A stretch of DNA of 64,000 nucleotides from the NCBI RefSeq assembly GCF_018130145.1, contig NZ_JAFCMB010000004.1:124001-188000 (forward strand). The letters are read 5' to 3'. Source of the DNA: Bradyrhizobium sp. AUGA SZCCT0176 (GTDB taxonomy: Bacteria; Pseudomonadota; Alphaproteobacteria; Rhizobiales; Xanthobacteraceae). The notes below the pieces were generated by a model. The model was not told where the DNA came from. It saw nothing but the letters and a program-made list of their open reading frames with translations, and searched no databases. Within the stretch, counting starts at the first letter, position 1. Each line of letters opens with the position of its first letter. This document shows, piece by piece, positions 35,353-44,703 of the stretch. A program made the translations under genes and the position numbers.

Positions 35353-36018
35353 ATGATGTCCAGGCAACGCATTCTCGTCATCAATCCCAATTCAAATCGC
35401 CTCGTGACGCAAGGGCTGGAAGAGGCACTCAAGCCGCTCGGCTTTGAGGGCGGACCGGAGATCGTCTGCGAAACTTTGGCTGAAGGGCCTTACGGGATCG
35501 AAAGCCAGGCCGACGTCGATGGCGTGGCGATGCCGCTGCGCCGTCTTGTCGAAGGCGACAACAGTTCGGCCGCCTTTGTCATTGCCTGCTACAGCGATCC
35601 GGGCCTGCATGTCTGCCGCGAAGCGACGGACCGGCCCGTTTTCGGCATCGCCGAATGCGGCGTGCTGACGGCGCTTGCGCGCGCCGAAAGCTTCGGCGTC
35701 ATTGCGATCGCACAGCGCTCGATTCGCCGCCACGTCCGTTACCTCAGGCAGATGGGATTGATGGATCGCCTGACGCGGGAGCGCCCGCTCAACATGAGCG
35801 TGGCGGAGACGGCGTCGGGCGAAGGAACGCTCGCGAAGATGATCGAGGTCGGGCGCGCGCTCAAGGACGAAGACGGATCCGGCGCCATCGTGATGGGCTG
35901 TGCCGGCATGGCGCGTCACCGAAGGCCGCTGGAACAGGCGCTCGGGATTCCCGTGATCGACCCGACGCAGGCGGCCGTGACCATGGCTTTGGGTGCGGTA
36001 CAGTTCGCCCATCACTGA
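35353..36018 (+). CDS. Hydantoin/Asp-Glu racemase family protein
   Basis: 221 residues; ATG codons at 35353 and 35356 both fit the AGGA at 35344. The opening ILVINPNSNRLVTQGLEEAL and the two Cys acid/base residues (IACYSDPG, MGCAGMA) are those of cofactor-independent hydantoin racemase. It interconverts D- and L-5-substituted hydantoins for the hydantoinase. The only plus-strand gene of this island; its stop overlaps that of the flavin reductase by 7 bp on the other strand. Confidence 0.88.
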   Translation: MMSRQRILVINPNSNRLVTQGLEEALKPLGFEGGPEIVCETLAEGPYGIESQADVDGVAMPLRRLVEGDNSSAAFVIACYSDPGLHVCREATDRPVFGIAECGVLTALARAESFGVIAIAQRSIRRHVRYLRQMGLMDRLTRERPLNMSVAETASGEGTLAKMIEVGRALKDEDGSGAIVMGCAGMARHRRPLEQALGIPVIDPTQAAVTMALGAVQFAHH

Positions 36019-36671
36019 CTTTCGCCGGACGGTTCACGCGCACCGCTGCGTGCAAGCCACTGGGCGTGGCTTTCGCGCGTCAGCGCGAAGGTATCGCGCT
36101 GGGTAGCGTAGAGATTGCCGAACAGGCGTCCGATCGGACGATAGACGTCGAAATCGACGTACATCCTCTCCCGGTCGACCAAGCCGTCGCGCGCGTGCAG
36201 GCGCAGCACCTCACCAACCAGGAGTTCGCGCCCGGGTCCGAAAGCGAGGGCGACATGTTGCCTGCACTCCAGCGCGAAGGGAGCTGCCGCCAGCCGCGGC
36301 ACGGCGATATCGACTGACGGCAATGTCGCCAGGCCCGTCGCCTCCACCTCGCTGTTGCCGGAGGGAAAGTCGATCGCGCAGTCGTTCATGGTGGTCGCCA
36401 ACGCCTCGTCCACCATATGCACGACGAACTCTCCGCTGCGGTGGATGTTGCGGGTGGTGTCCTTGGGGCTGTGATCGGCCTTGTGTTGTAAGCCGAGCAC
36501 CACGAGCGGAGGATCTTCGGAGAACACATTGAAGAAGCTGAACGGTGCCGCGTTGACCTTGTTGTTCTCGTCGAGCGTGGTGACCAGCGCGATCGGCCGT
36601 GGCACCACGACCCCGCACAGCAACTTGTATCGGTCGTGCGGATCAAGTTCGCGGAAGGAGATGCCGGACAT
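36012..36671 (-). CDS. Flavin reductase-like protein (FMN-binding split barrel)
   Basis: 219 residues. VVVPRPIALVTTLDENNKVNAAPFSFFN and DPPLVVLGL are the FMN-binding signature (given in parts; the family core is RPIALVTT). Members reduce flavin for partner oxygenases, or are stand-alone reductases. The flavoprotein at 30480-31913 or an oxygenase elsewhere may be the partner. Its ATG follows the carbamoylase stop with no gap. Confidence 0.85.
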   Translation of the reverse strand: MSGISFRELDPHDRYKLLCGVVVPRPIALVTTLDENNKVNAAPFSFFNVFSEDPPLVVLGLQHKADHSPKDTTRNIHRSGEFVVHMVDEALATTMNDCAIDFPSGNSEVEATGLATLPSVDIAVPRLAAAPFALECRQHVALAFGPGRELLVGEVLRLHARDGLVDRERMYVDFDVYRPIGRLFGNLYATQRDTFALTRESHAQWLARSGAREPSGESQ

Positions 36672-37604
36672 CTAGTTTTCCGGAGGCGGCACCGCGCCGG
36701 TGCGGCTGGTGATCAGGCCATAATGCTCGATGCGGCGGTGGTTGGCGAAGTTGAAGATGGTTTTCTTGCCGAAATCGGTGGCGTCGAGGTCGCACGGGTA
36801 AACCAGCAACTCGTCCTCTTCGGTTTTCGCCTCGACGACGATCTCGCCGTCCGGATTGACGATCAGGCTGCCGCCTATCAAGGGGTGGCCATCCTCGACG
36901 CCGGCCTTGGCAACGCACACGACCCAGGTAGAGTTCTGGTAGGCGCCGGCCTGTGCGGACAGCCGGTTGTGGAACAGCCGCTTCTCGGGCCCCTCCTCGC
37001 TCTTCTCGGCATTGACCGAAGGCGTGTTGTAGCCGATCAGCACCATCTCGACGCCTTGCAGCCCCATCACGCGGTAGGTCTCCGGCCAGCGCCGGTCGTT
37101 GCAGACGGCCATGCCGAAGATTCCGCCGAGTGCACGCCAGACGTTGAAACCGAGATCACCGGGTTCGAAGTAGCGCTTCTCCAGATGCTGGAACGCGCGT
37201 TTCGTGTCGAACTCCGAATGACCGGGCAGATGGATCTTGCGATAGGTCCCGACAATTCTGGCGGACTTATCGGTGAGAATACAGGTGTTGAAGTGATGTC
37301 CGTCCGCTGTCAGTTCGGCATAGCCGAAGCTCATCGCCATCTGGTGCCGGGCGGCGCGCTCAAACAGCGGCATGGCCGCAGCATTCGGCATCTCGCGTTC
37401 GAACCACGTGTCGACCTCAGCCTGGCCCTCCATGTACCAGCGAGGAAAGAACGTGGTGAGGGCGAGCTCTGGATAGACGATCAGATCGGCGCCCCTCGCC
37501 TTGGCTTCATCCATCAGTGCGATCATGCGCCTGACGACGGTTTCGCGACTGTCGGCTTTCTGAATCGGACCCAACTGGGCGGCGGCAACATTGATGACGC
37601 GCAT
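36672..37604 (-). CDS. N-carbamoyl-D-amino acid amidohydrolase (D-carbamoylase)
   Basis: 310 residues from the ATG at 37604, preceded by AGAAAGG six bases upstream; the upstream ATG at 37628 lacks a site. Nitrilase-fold triad: Glu46 in YPELALTTFFPRW, Lys123 in YRKIHLPG, Cys168 in AVCNDRRWPET. These stretches, with QHLEKRYFEPGDLGF, closely follow the Agrobacterium D-carbamoylase I recall. It turns N-carbamoyl-D-amino acids into D-amino acids, CO2 and ammonia, the step after hydantoinase. Confidence 0.93.
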   Translation of the reverse strand: MRVINVAAAQLGPIQKADSRETVVRRMIALMDEAKARGADLIVYPELALTTFFPRWYMEGQAEVDTWFEREMPNAAAMPLFERAARHQMAMSFGYAELTADGHHFNTCILTDKSARIVGTYRKIHLPGHSEFDTKRAFQHLEKRYFEPGDLGFNVWRALGGIFGMAVCNDRRWPETYRVMGLQGVEMVLIGYNTPSVNAEKSEEGPEKRLFHNRLSAQAGAYQNSTWVVCVAKAGVEDGHPLIGGSLIVNPDGEIVVEAKTEEDELLVYPCDLDATDFGKKTIFNFANHRRIEHYGLITSRTGAVPPPEN

Positions 37605-37908
37605 GGATACCTTTCTGGGCGCTTCCATTTAAGGCGGCGCTTGCATGAAAATGAAGCAGCCTGTGAAGCTCGGAGTCTTATCCGGCTCAATCGAGCCAGC
37701 AGTTAAAGTTTTGGTTCACACGAAGTCAATTCCGGAGACAGTCCTCGTGATGCACGTCAGTTCTGCGTTTCCGCTCGCCGCCCCCGCGGCGCGCGCCAGC
37801 GCATGGTCGAGCGTGCCGTCAGGCATCGGCAGGTACCAGGGTTCGCCAACCGGCCAAGCGAGAAACGCAGCTCACTGGCGGTATCCTTGATGACTCAGTC
37901 CAGCCCTC
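37605..37908. other. 304-bp gap with a possible gene remnant
   Basis: Between the carbamoylase start and the aminotransferase stop. On the minus strand an open, protein-like frame without a good start occupies 37716-37871; otherwise nothing clear. It presumably holds a promoter for the carbamoylase-flavin reductase pair. Confidence 0.5.
37716..37871 (-). pseudogene. Possible remnant of an unrecognised gene
   Basis: A 51-codon minus-strand frame, stop at 37716-37718, reads with protein-like composition: WPVGEPWYLPMPDGTLDHA, then ALARAAGAASGNAELTC and RTVSGIDFV. Just upstream another frame reads VIKDTASELRFSLG, as if one gene had been frameshifted near 37850. I do not recognise the family. It could also be a small intact gene from the internal ATG. 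Confidence 0.25.
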
Positions 37909-39231
37909 CTATCGGCCGTGGCCAGGGGCAGCATGGCGTTCGTGCTCTTCATCCGCAACCTGCAGACCGTGATCAAGCGCATCGAGCAACCGACGGGATT
38001 CATCCGCGGAGATCACCAAAGGCGGCGCAAGGAACAGCGAGGTCTGTTCACCGCTGGTTCCGATCACCGCGCCCGCCTCAAGGGCGCGCAACGCGACGCG
38101 GGAAGCGATGGGATCCTCAAGGCTGTCCGCGCGCCACGTCCGCCAGTCCGGCCCGTGCAGCTCGATGGTCCAATGCAGGCCTTGTCCCGCCACGCGTCTT
38201 ACGCTGGGATGCCGCCGCGCGATCTCGAGCAGACGCTTTGCGAACAGTCCCTCGAGCTGGCGTACCCGCGACAGGATGTCTTCGCTGGTGACCACGCCGA
38301 GGTAGGCGCTGATGGCGGCCATGCTGATCGGGTGCCCGCGCAACGTTCCGTAGTTCTGCCAACTCTTGCCCTTGAGCTGCTCGACGATCGCTTTCGACAC
38401 CACGACCGCCGCGACCGCCGCGGCGCCGCCCCCCAACGATTTGCCGAGCGTCACGATGTCCGGGCGGCTCTCGCCACCTTGAAACGCAAACCATCGCCCC
38501 GCCCGCCCCGCGCCGGTCACCACTTCGTCGGCGATCCAGACCGATCCAGCCTCGCGGGCGTGCAGCGCCAGCTCGTCCTGATAGTCGGCGTCGTAGTAGA
38601 TGCCGCCTTGCGTATAGTCGATGATGGTTGCGGCGGTGTCCGACAGGGTGCTTGCGGCATCGGCGAGATACTGTTTCGCCGACGGATTGTTCGGTGGTGC
38701 GCCGTAGATCGCGCCATCGGGCGCGGGCAGAATGCGGACCGGCGCCATCACGGCCGGCAGTTGCGAGCCACCGGCATGCACCGCGAGGCCGCCATGCCAT
38801 TGCGGCTGCACGGTCATGCTGCGGGACAGACCGACAAGGCCGTGATAGGCGCGTTCGCGGGTCGCGAGCGCCGTGCGCTGCGTTAGTGCCTGGCAAAGCG
38901 AGAGCGCCATGTCATTCGCTTCGCTTCCGCTGATGCAAAAGCGAACGGCGCCGACCCAGTCCGCTTCGCCTTCGAAGGCGACCCTGATCAGATCGTCAGC
39001 GGCTTGCTCGCGCCCGATCCAGGTCCAACCTTCATTCACGACGGGCGTATCCGCAGCGCGACGGATCGCTTCCACCATCGCCGGATGACGATGGCCAAGG
39101 CCGCCGCCAGTATTGCTTCCGTCGATCAGGCGACGGCCATCCTCGAGATGGAAATAGACGCCCTCACCCCCGACGACGGTAAGCGGTGCGCTGTCGCCTG
39201 CGTTCAGGCCGGTTCGCAAGAGCCTACTCAT
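37909..39231 (-). CDS. Class III PLP aminotransferase (GSA aminomutase-like)
   Basis: 440 residues. Class III features: DGRRLIDGSNTGGGLGHRHP, RFCISGSEANDMALSL, VWIADEVVTGAGRAG and the PLP lysine in DIVTLGKSLGGG. Related enzymes act on omega-amino acids or shift amino groups. In this island it may remove the amino group of the amino acid released from carbamoyl compounds. Start overlaps the hyuB stop by 4 bp, so it is coupled to HyuAB. Confidence 0.9.
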   Translation of the reverse strand: MSRLLRTGLNAGDSAPLTVVGGEGVYFHLEDGRRLIDGSNTGGGLGHRHPAMVEAIRRAADTPVVNEGWTWIGREQAADDLIRVAFEGEADWVGAVRFCISGSEANDMALSLCQALTQRTALATRERAYHGLVGLSRSMTVQPQWHGGLAVHAGGSQLPAVMAPVRILPAPDGAIYGAPPNNPSAKQYLADAASTLSDTAATIIDYTQGGIYYDADYQDELALHAREAGSVWIADEVVTGAGRAGRWFAFQGGESRPDIVTLGKSLGGGAAAVAAVVVSKAIVEQLKGKSWQNYGTLRGHPISMAAISAYLGVVTSEDILSRVRQLEGLFAKRLLEIARRHPSVRRVAGQGLHWTIELHGPDWRTWRADSLEDPIASRVALRALEAGAVIGTSGEQTSLFLAPPLVISADESRRLLDALDHGLQVADEEHERHAAPGHGR

Positions 39232-40814
39232 CGAGAAACCTCATTCGCCGCTCCATAACCGCCGCCGCCGCAGCTCTCGATGGTGACAAGATCGTCGCGC
39301 TGCAGCACCAGATTCGATTTGCCGTCGATTTCGACATTGGCGCCGTTTCTGACCAGCGATATCAGGCAGGTCTGGCCGGGTTGGCCGCCCTGCATGCCGA
39401 ATGGCGGGATCACCATTCGCTCGATACATGTGGTCAGATGCATGGACGGCGCGAGAATCCGGTAGGAACGCACCACGCCGTCGCCGCCGCGATACTGTCC
39501 GGCGCCACCGGACTCGCGGCGAATGGATTGCTGCTCGACCCGGATCTTGTAGTTGGCCTCGATCACTTCGGCCGGAGTATTGGACGTATTGGCCAGGTGC
39601 ACGCGCGTCGCCGAAACGCCGTCACGATCATGGCGCGCGCCCTCGCCGCCGCCATGGACCTCGTACAGCATCTTCCAGGAGCCGTCCGAGCGCGGCTCGG
39701 CGAAAAAGAGCACGCTGGCTGTCGTCGTCCCGCCGGCGGACAAGCGTTCCGGAATCGCGTCCTGCATCGCATGGAAGATGGCATCGACGATGCGCATTGA
39801 GGTTTCGTGATTTCCCGCCGCGACGGCCGCCGTCCACCCCGGCTCCAGAATCGAACCCTGGCGCGTGATGATCGTGAGCGGCCGCAAGGCGCCGGCATTT
39901 TGCTGCATCTCACGCCCGCTCATGATGCGTGCCGAATAGGCAACCGCGGAACGCGCGATGAACGGCGTGGTGTTGCAGAAATTCGAGGCCCGGTCGGCGC
40001 TGCCGGACAGATCGAACGTGGCCTCATCACCAGCGATGGTGATCTTGACGTGAATGCGGGCGGGTTCCCCGCCCGCGCCGCCATCGTCCAGGTAATCTTC
40101 CCCTTGATAGACGCCATCAGGCAATTCGCGGATCGCCTCCCGCATCTCGATCTCCGACAGATCATGCAGACGCGCCAATGCCGCGGTGAACACATCCCTG
40201 CCGTGGTGCCGGCAAAGCTCGACGATGCGTTTTTCGCCCGCCTTGGTTGCCGCGATCTGTCCGAGCAGATCGCCCTCGCACGCTTCGGGATCGCGTACAT
40301 TGGCCTTCAGAAGCTGCATGATGGGCGTATTCACACCGCCCGCTGTCGCAATCAGAACCGGCGGAATGCGCATCGCCTCCTGAAACGTATCGATGGCCTT
40401 GGCGAAGTAGCTGCCCGGCCATGTTCCGCCGATATCGGGCCAATGCGCGAGGCTGATCGCGAATGCGACGATATCACCGTCGACAAAAACCGGCCGGACC
40501 ACTTTGACGTCGTTGAGATGGTTGCCGCCCAGCGCGCCAAGATTATAGATCAGCACGTCGCCGTCGTTCAGGCTGCCTACGGGCACAACTTTCAGCAGTT
40601 CCGGGACGGTGTAAGCCATGGCCCCGAGGTGGATCGGGATGTCCCGGCCCTGACCGACCAGATCGCCCTTCGCATCGGTGATCGCAGATGAAAGATCGCC
40701 GGCTTCGCGCAACAGTGGCGAGCGTGCCGAACGCGTCATCACCAGACTCATTTCCTCGGCTGCCGCCGACAATCCATGCCGGATCACCTCAACGGTAAAC
40801 GGATCGAGCGTCAT
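39228..40814 (-). CDS. hyuB: HyuB-type hydantoinase/oxoprolinase subunit B (variant motif)
   Basis: 528 residues from the ATG at 40814; a start at 40895 lies inside hyuA. Opening LDPFTVEVIRHGLSAAAEEM is typical. The usual NDPYxGGTHxxD motif reads NLGALGGNHLND here: His and the last Asp are kept, the first Asp is Leu. GGEPARIHVKITIAGDEATFDLSG (core FDLSGSA) is present. With HyuA it should open N-methylhydantoin, hydantoin or oxoproline rings using ATP. Both ends overlap neighbours by 4 bp. Confidence 0.9.
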   Translation of the reverse strand: MTLDPFTVEVIRHGLSAAAEEMSLVMTRSARSPLLREAGDLSSAITDAKGDLVGQGRDIPIHLGAMAYTVPELLKVVPVGSLNDGDVLIYNLGALGGNHLNDVKVVRPVFVDGDIVAFAISLAHWPDIGGTWPGSYFAKAIDTFQEAMRIPPVLIATAGGVNTPIMQLLKANVRDPEACEGDLLGQIAATKAGEKRIVELCRHHGRDVFTAALARLHDLSEIEMREAIRELPDGVYQGEDYLDDGGAGGEPARIHVKITIAGDEATFDLSGSADRASNFCNTTPFIARSAVAYSARIMSGREMQQNAGALRPLTIITRQGSILEPGWTAAVAAGNHETSMRIVDAIFHAMQDAIPERLSAGGTTTASVLFFAEPRSDGSWKMLYEVHGGGEGARHDRDGVSATRVHLANTSNTPAEVIEANYKIRVEQQSIRRESGGAGQYRGGDGVVRSYRILAPSMHLTTCIERMVIPPFGMQGGQPGQTCLISLVRNGANVEIDGKSNLVLQRDDLVTIESCGGGGYGAANEVSR

Positions 40815-42820
40815 GGCCTCACCTTCGTCAGAAAGAGATGACCGACCGTGTCCGGTTTGGCCTGCCAGCCCGGGGGGACCACAATTGTGGACCACGCATC
40901 TTCAATGATCGCGGGCCCGAGGACCGGCTCCTTCATCGAGGCGCGGTCCACGATCACCGTCGCCACGTCATGGCCGCCATCGAACGTGCATCGACGCGAA
41001 GCCACCTGCAACTTGCGAACGGCGGTCGTGGGGCGATCGACGATGGTGGTCGATGGCCGCCGCGCCTGCACGCGCACCGATTCGATGACGCAACTCTCCT
41101 GCGTCGCGTAGCCGAACAGTTCGTGGTGACGAACGAGAAAATCTTCCCGCAGGCGCGTGGTATTCAGAGGCAGGGAGAACGGCACGGCAATGGCGTCGTT
41201 CTGCGCGGCATAGCGCATCAGGGCGACCAGTTCGACGTCGATCTCTGCGCGCGCAACGCCGTTGGCAATCAATGGTTCCGACGCCTGCCCGATCAAGGTC
41301 TCGATCCGCTCCAACACCCGAGCGAGATCGATACCATCCAATGCGACACGGAAGGTCTGCTGCTGCAGAAAGCTGAAATCGGCAGTGAGACAGCCAAGCG
41401 CAGAAAATGCACTCGATGCGTTGGGCACCACGATCGAACCGATGCCGTAGAGATCCGCCATTCCCGCCGCATGCATCGGACCGCCGCCGCCGAAGGCAAG
41501 GAGCGTACAGTCGCGGCCGTCGATGCCGCGTTCCACCGTCACCCGGCGCAGCGCCCTTGCCATGGTTGCATTGGCGACCTTGACGATGCCGAGTGCGGTC
41601 TCCTCGAGGCCCAGTTTCAACGCTTGTGCTATGGGCGCAATGGCGCGCCGGGCAGCCTCGATGTCGAGGCTGATACGGTCCCCGAGCCGCGTTTCGGGAT
41701 TGAGATAGCCGAGCACCGCGTTGGCATCGGTGATCGTCGCCGCCGTGCCGCCGCGGCCATAGCAGGCCGGGCCGGGTTCCGACCCCGCGCTTTGGGGTCC
41801 TACGGTCAAGCCGCCCGGCCCATTGCGCACGATCGAACCACCTCCAGCCCCGATCGAGTGAACCGCCAGCATCGGCTGGCGCAGCGGCCGATCCCCGAGC
41901 ATTCGGCCGTCCGCCATCTCCGCCTGCCCGTCGATGATCAGACAGACGTCGGTGGTGGTACCACCCATGTCGAAGGTGAGCATTCTCGGCGTGCCGAGCT
42001 GGCGCGCGATGCTGACCGACGCTGACACACCGGCCGCGGGCCCGGACATCGCCATCACCAGAGGACGCCGCTTGACCGCAGCAATCGGAACCATGGCTCC
42101 GGCGGAATGGAACACCTGCAGGCCAGGTCCAATCGGCAAGCGCTGCTCCAGCTCACTCAAATATTCGACGGCAATCGGCATCGCTGCCGCATTGAACACC
42201 GTCGACGACGTGCGCTCGTATTCGCGTGCTTCCGGATTGACCTCATGTGACAGCGAGACATGCGGCACGATCGCCTTGAGCCGCTCGGCCAGAATCCTCT
42301 CATGTACCGGATTGGCGTAGGCATGCAGCAAGGCCACCGCGACGCTTTGCACACCGGTCTGCTTCAGCCATGTCACGAGACGGTCGATCTCGCGATCCTG
42401 CAACGGCTTCAGCACGTTCCCTTCGTGATCGAGCCGCTCAACCAGACCGAAGCAAAGCTCGCGCGGCACCAATGATGGCGATTTCGGCGGGATATCGAGG
42501 CGGTACAGATCACGGCGCCGGTAGCGGGCGATATCCAGCACATCCTCGAATCCAGCGGTGGCGATCAGCGCAACCTTTGGGAGGCGTTCCTCGACGATCG
42601 CATTGGTTACCCGTGTGGTGCCATGGACGAAGCGTTTGACCTGATCCTTCTGCAGTCCAACGGCCTCAAGGGCTTCGAGCATCGCATCGACCGGCGCATG
42701 CGGACGCGACGGAACCTTGGCGATCCGGGTTTCGGCGGGGTCACGCCGGATGGCAATGATGTCGGTGAAGGTGCCCCCGATATCGGTACCGACCTCCCAT
42801 TCCCTGTTTAAGCCGCTCAT
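40811..42820 (-). CDS. hyuA: HyuA-type hydantoinase/oxoprolinase subunit A
   Basis: 669 residues with AAGGA upstream of the ATG. The ATP-binding subunit: VGTDIGGTFTDI phosphate motif, HGTTRVTNAIVEERLPKVALI, FDMGGTTTDVCLI, GAGGGSIV and LLAFGGGGPMHA. It phosphorylates or activates the cyclic amide for hydrolysis by HyuB. First gene of hyuA-hyuB-aminotransferase. The MocR regulator gene lies 377 bp upstream on the same strand. Confidence 0.94.
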   Translation of the reverse strand: MSGLNREWEVGTDIGGTFTDIIAIRRDPAETRIAKVPSRPHAPVDAMLEALEAVGLQKDQVKRFVHGTTRVTNAIVEERLPKVALIATAGFEDVLDIARYRRRDLYRLDIPPKSPSLVPRELCFGLVERLDHEGNVLKPLQDREIDRLVTWLKQTGVQSVAVALLHAYANPVHERILAERLKAIVPHVSLSHEVNPEAREYERTSSTVFNAAAMPIAVEYLSELEQRLPIGPGLQVFHSAGAMVPIAAVKRRPLVMAMSGPAAGVSASVSIARQLGTPRMLTFDMGGTTTDVCLIIDGQAEMADGRMLGDRPLRQPMLAVHSIGAGGGSIVRNGPGGLTVGPQSAGSEPGPACYGRGGTAATITDANAVLGYLNPETRLGDRISLDIEAARRAIAPIAQALKLGLEETALGIVKVANATMARALRRVTVERGIDGRDCTLLAFGGGGPMHAAGMADLYGIGSIVVPNASSAFSALGCLTADFSFLQQQTFRVALDGIDLARVLERIETLIGQASEPLIANGVARAEIDVELVALMRYAAQNDAIAVPFSLPLNTTRLREDFLVRHHELFGYATQESCVIESVRVQARRPSTTIVDRPTTAVRKLQVASRRCTFDGGHDVATVIVDRASMKEPVLGPAIIEDAWSTIVVPPGWQAKPDTVGHLFLTKVRP

Positions 42821-43197
42821 TTCATTCCTTGTTCAGCCATTGCCTTCCTTCTCAGCGCACCGAACAAGGCCGGGGGCGACGACAGAAGCCACGTTGCGAC
42901 TCAAATCGCGAAAGTCGAGCTAGAGATAGGCCGCGCCGATCAGTAGTTTCAACGAGACTCCACGATCCGTCATCATCACCCTGCTTCCCCTGTGAAGGCC
43001 ACCCAGGCGAATTTGTGACAGACCGGTCGAGCCATCGCATAGAGCCAGACTTGCCGCAAACAGGTAGGCCAGCCGCTAAAGCGCGCTGCCGCTCTTCCAA
43101 AGTCTTCTGCATTAATCCGGGCATTGATGCTCACGGAAGATGCACACTCGCCGCCCCCGGAGCCGCGACTCCGATGGCTCAAGCTGATCTGCTGCCG
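42821..43197. other. 377-bp intergenic, hyuA promoter region
   Basis: Between the hyuA start and the mocR-like stop. No convincing gene on either strand; short frames have poor composition. It should contain the hyuA promoter and the MocR binding site, but I cannot point to a repeat with confidence. Confidence 0.5.
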
Positions 43198-44703
43198 CTA
43201 TGAAGCACTGAGGCAGGCGGCCATTTTGGATATCAACCGGCGTGCATCCTCTGTCTGCAGCCGCCCATATCCGAACACCAATCCCTGTCGCGTGGGTTCG
43301 CCGAGATAGTTCTGCGACAGCGGCTGCACGTGAATGCCGCTTTGCAGCAGGAGCCTTGCCGCCTCTGCGTCGCTCATCCGTGCCCGCATTCGCTCGGTGA
43401 AGAAGGCGACCAGATGGAGCCCGGTCGCCGCGGACGACACGGTCAGCTCATCAGGCATCAACGTGGTGATCGCGTTAATCAAGGCAGCCCGCCGCGCGGC
43501 ATAAACCTTCCGCATTCGTCGCAGATGTCTCACCAGGTGGCCTTCCCGCATGAATTCCGCCAGCGCCACCTGCCCGATTCCCGATGTGTGGACATCGATC
43601 CGGGCGCGACCTTTCGAGAACGCCCTGATGAGACGTTCGTCGGCGATCATGTAGCCGATACGCAAGCTCGGCATCATCAGCTTCGAGAAAGTCCCGAGGT
43701 AGATCACGCGTCCGTCACGATCGAGCGACCGCAGCGAGGCAATCATGCTGTCCTGGTGCCTGAACTCCGAATTGTAATCATCTTCGATGATCCAGGCGTC
43801 ATTCTTGTTCGCCCAGTCCAAAAGCTCAAGCCGCCGCTCAAGCCCCATGCTGACGCCGATCGGATATTGATGCGACGGCGTCACGACCACCAGCTTGGCA
43901 TGCGGCGCCAGCCGAATTCCCTCGCAAACGCAGAGGCCCTTGTCGTCGACAGGCACCGGAATGAGTCTCGCGCCTGCCGCGGTCAGCGTCCACCGGGCTT
44001 CGACGAACCCGGGCTCCTCGACCCAGACCTCGTCGCCCTGATCGAGGATCATGCGGCTGCAAAAATCCAGTGCACCTGACGTGCCGGAGGTCACGGCCAC
44101 GTTGCCCGGCGTGCAGACCAGACCGCGCACCGATCCGAGGAAATTGGCGATTTCGCTCCGCAACGCCGGATGCCCCTCAGGCGGAAGGTCAAGACAGTCG
44201 GAGTTTTTGGGATTCTGCCAGGCCTGCCGCAGCAGCCTCGCCCATTCCTTGAATGGAAAGCTGGAAACATCCGGCGCACCGGGGCTGAATTCGGACTTCC
44301 AATTGGTGTCGTATTCGAATGCCAGCAGGGATCGCCATCGATCAGAGACCGGGCCAATCTCGATAGCAGTCGAATCCTCTCCTGACGAGGACACCGCCGC
44401 TGGCGCCGGGCTCGCTTGCGCCTGCTTGACCGACGCGACGGTGACGCCTCCACGCGGGGTCGATTCCAGGTAACCTTCGGCATAGAGCAAATCCCACGCT
44501 GTCAGAATCACGGTTCGTGAACAGCCCAGTTCGCGCGCGATCTCCCGCGAGCCGAGGAACTTCGTGCCGGCCGAAAGCCTCCCCTGCAGAATGCCGTTCC
44601 GGAGATGCGCGGCGATCTGCAGGTGGATCGGGACCGCTGAAGCGCGATCGATATGCATGCCGGCGATCGACACGCGCCTCTTTTGGGGGCGGGATTTTTC
44701 CAT
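43198..44703 (-). CDS. MocR/GabR-type regulator (GntR HTH fused to PLP aminotransferase fold)
   Basis: 501 residues from the ATG at 44703; other starts at 44658 and up to 44889 are possible. The winged helix (about 20-85) has AVPIHLQIAAHLRNGILQG, LGSREIARELGCSRTVI and YAEGYLESTPRGG. The aminotransferase-like domain starts near 150 and carries SGTSGALDF, IIEDDYNSEF and the PLP lysine in YLGTFSKLMMPSLRIGY. MocR proteins sense amino-acid-like effectors by PLP aldimine chemistry. It is the probable local regulator of the hydantoin island. Confidence 0.9.
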   Translation of the reverse strand: MEKSRPQKRRVSIAGMHIDRASAVPIHLQIAAHLRNGILQGRLSAGTKFLGSREIARELGCSRTVILTAWDLLYAEGYLESTPRGGVTVASVKQAQASPAPAAVSSSGEDSTAIEIGPVSDRWRSLLAFEYDTNWKSEFSPGAPDVSSFPFKEWARLLRQAWQNPKNSDCLDLPPEGHPALRSEIANFLGSVRGLVCTPGNVAVTSGTSGALDFCSRMILDQGDEVWVEEPGFVEARWTLTAAGARLIPVPVDDKGLCVCEGIRLAPHAKLVVVTPSHQYPIGVSMGLERRLELLDWANKNDAWIIEDDYNSEFRHQDSMIASLRSLDRDGRVIYLGTFSKLMMPSLRIGYMIADERLIRAFSKGRARIDVHTSGIGQVALAEFMREGHLVRHLRRMRKVYAARRAALINAITTLMPDELTVSSAATGLHLVAFFTERMRARMSDAEAARLLLQSGIHVQPLSQNYLGEPTRQGLVFGYGRLQTEDARRLISKMAACLSAS

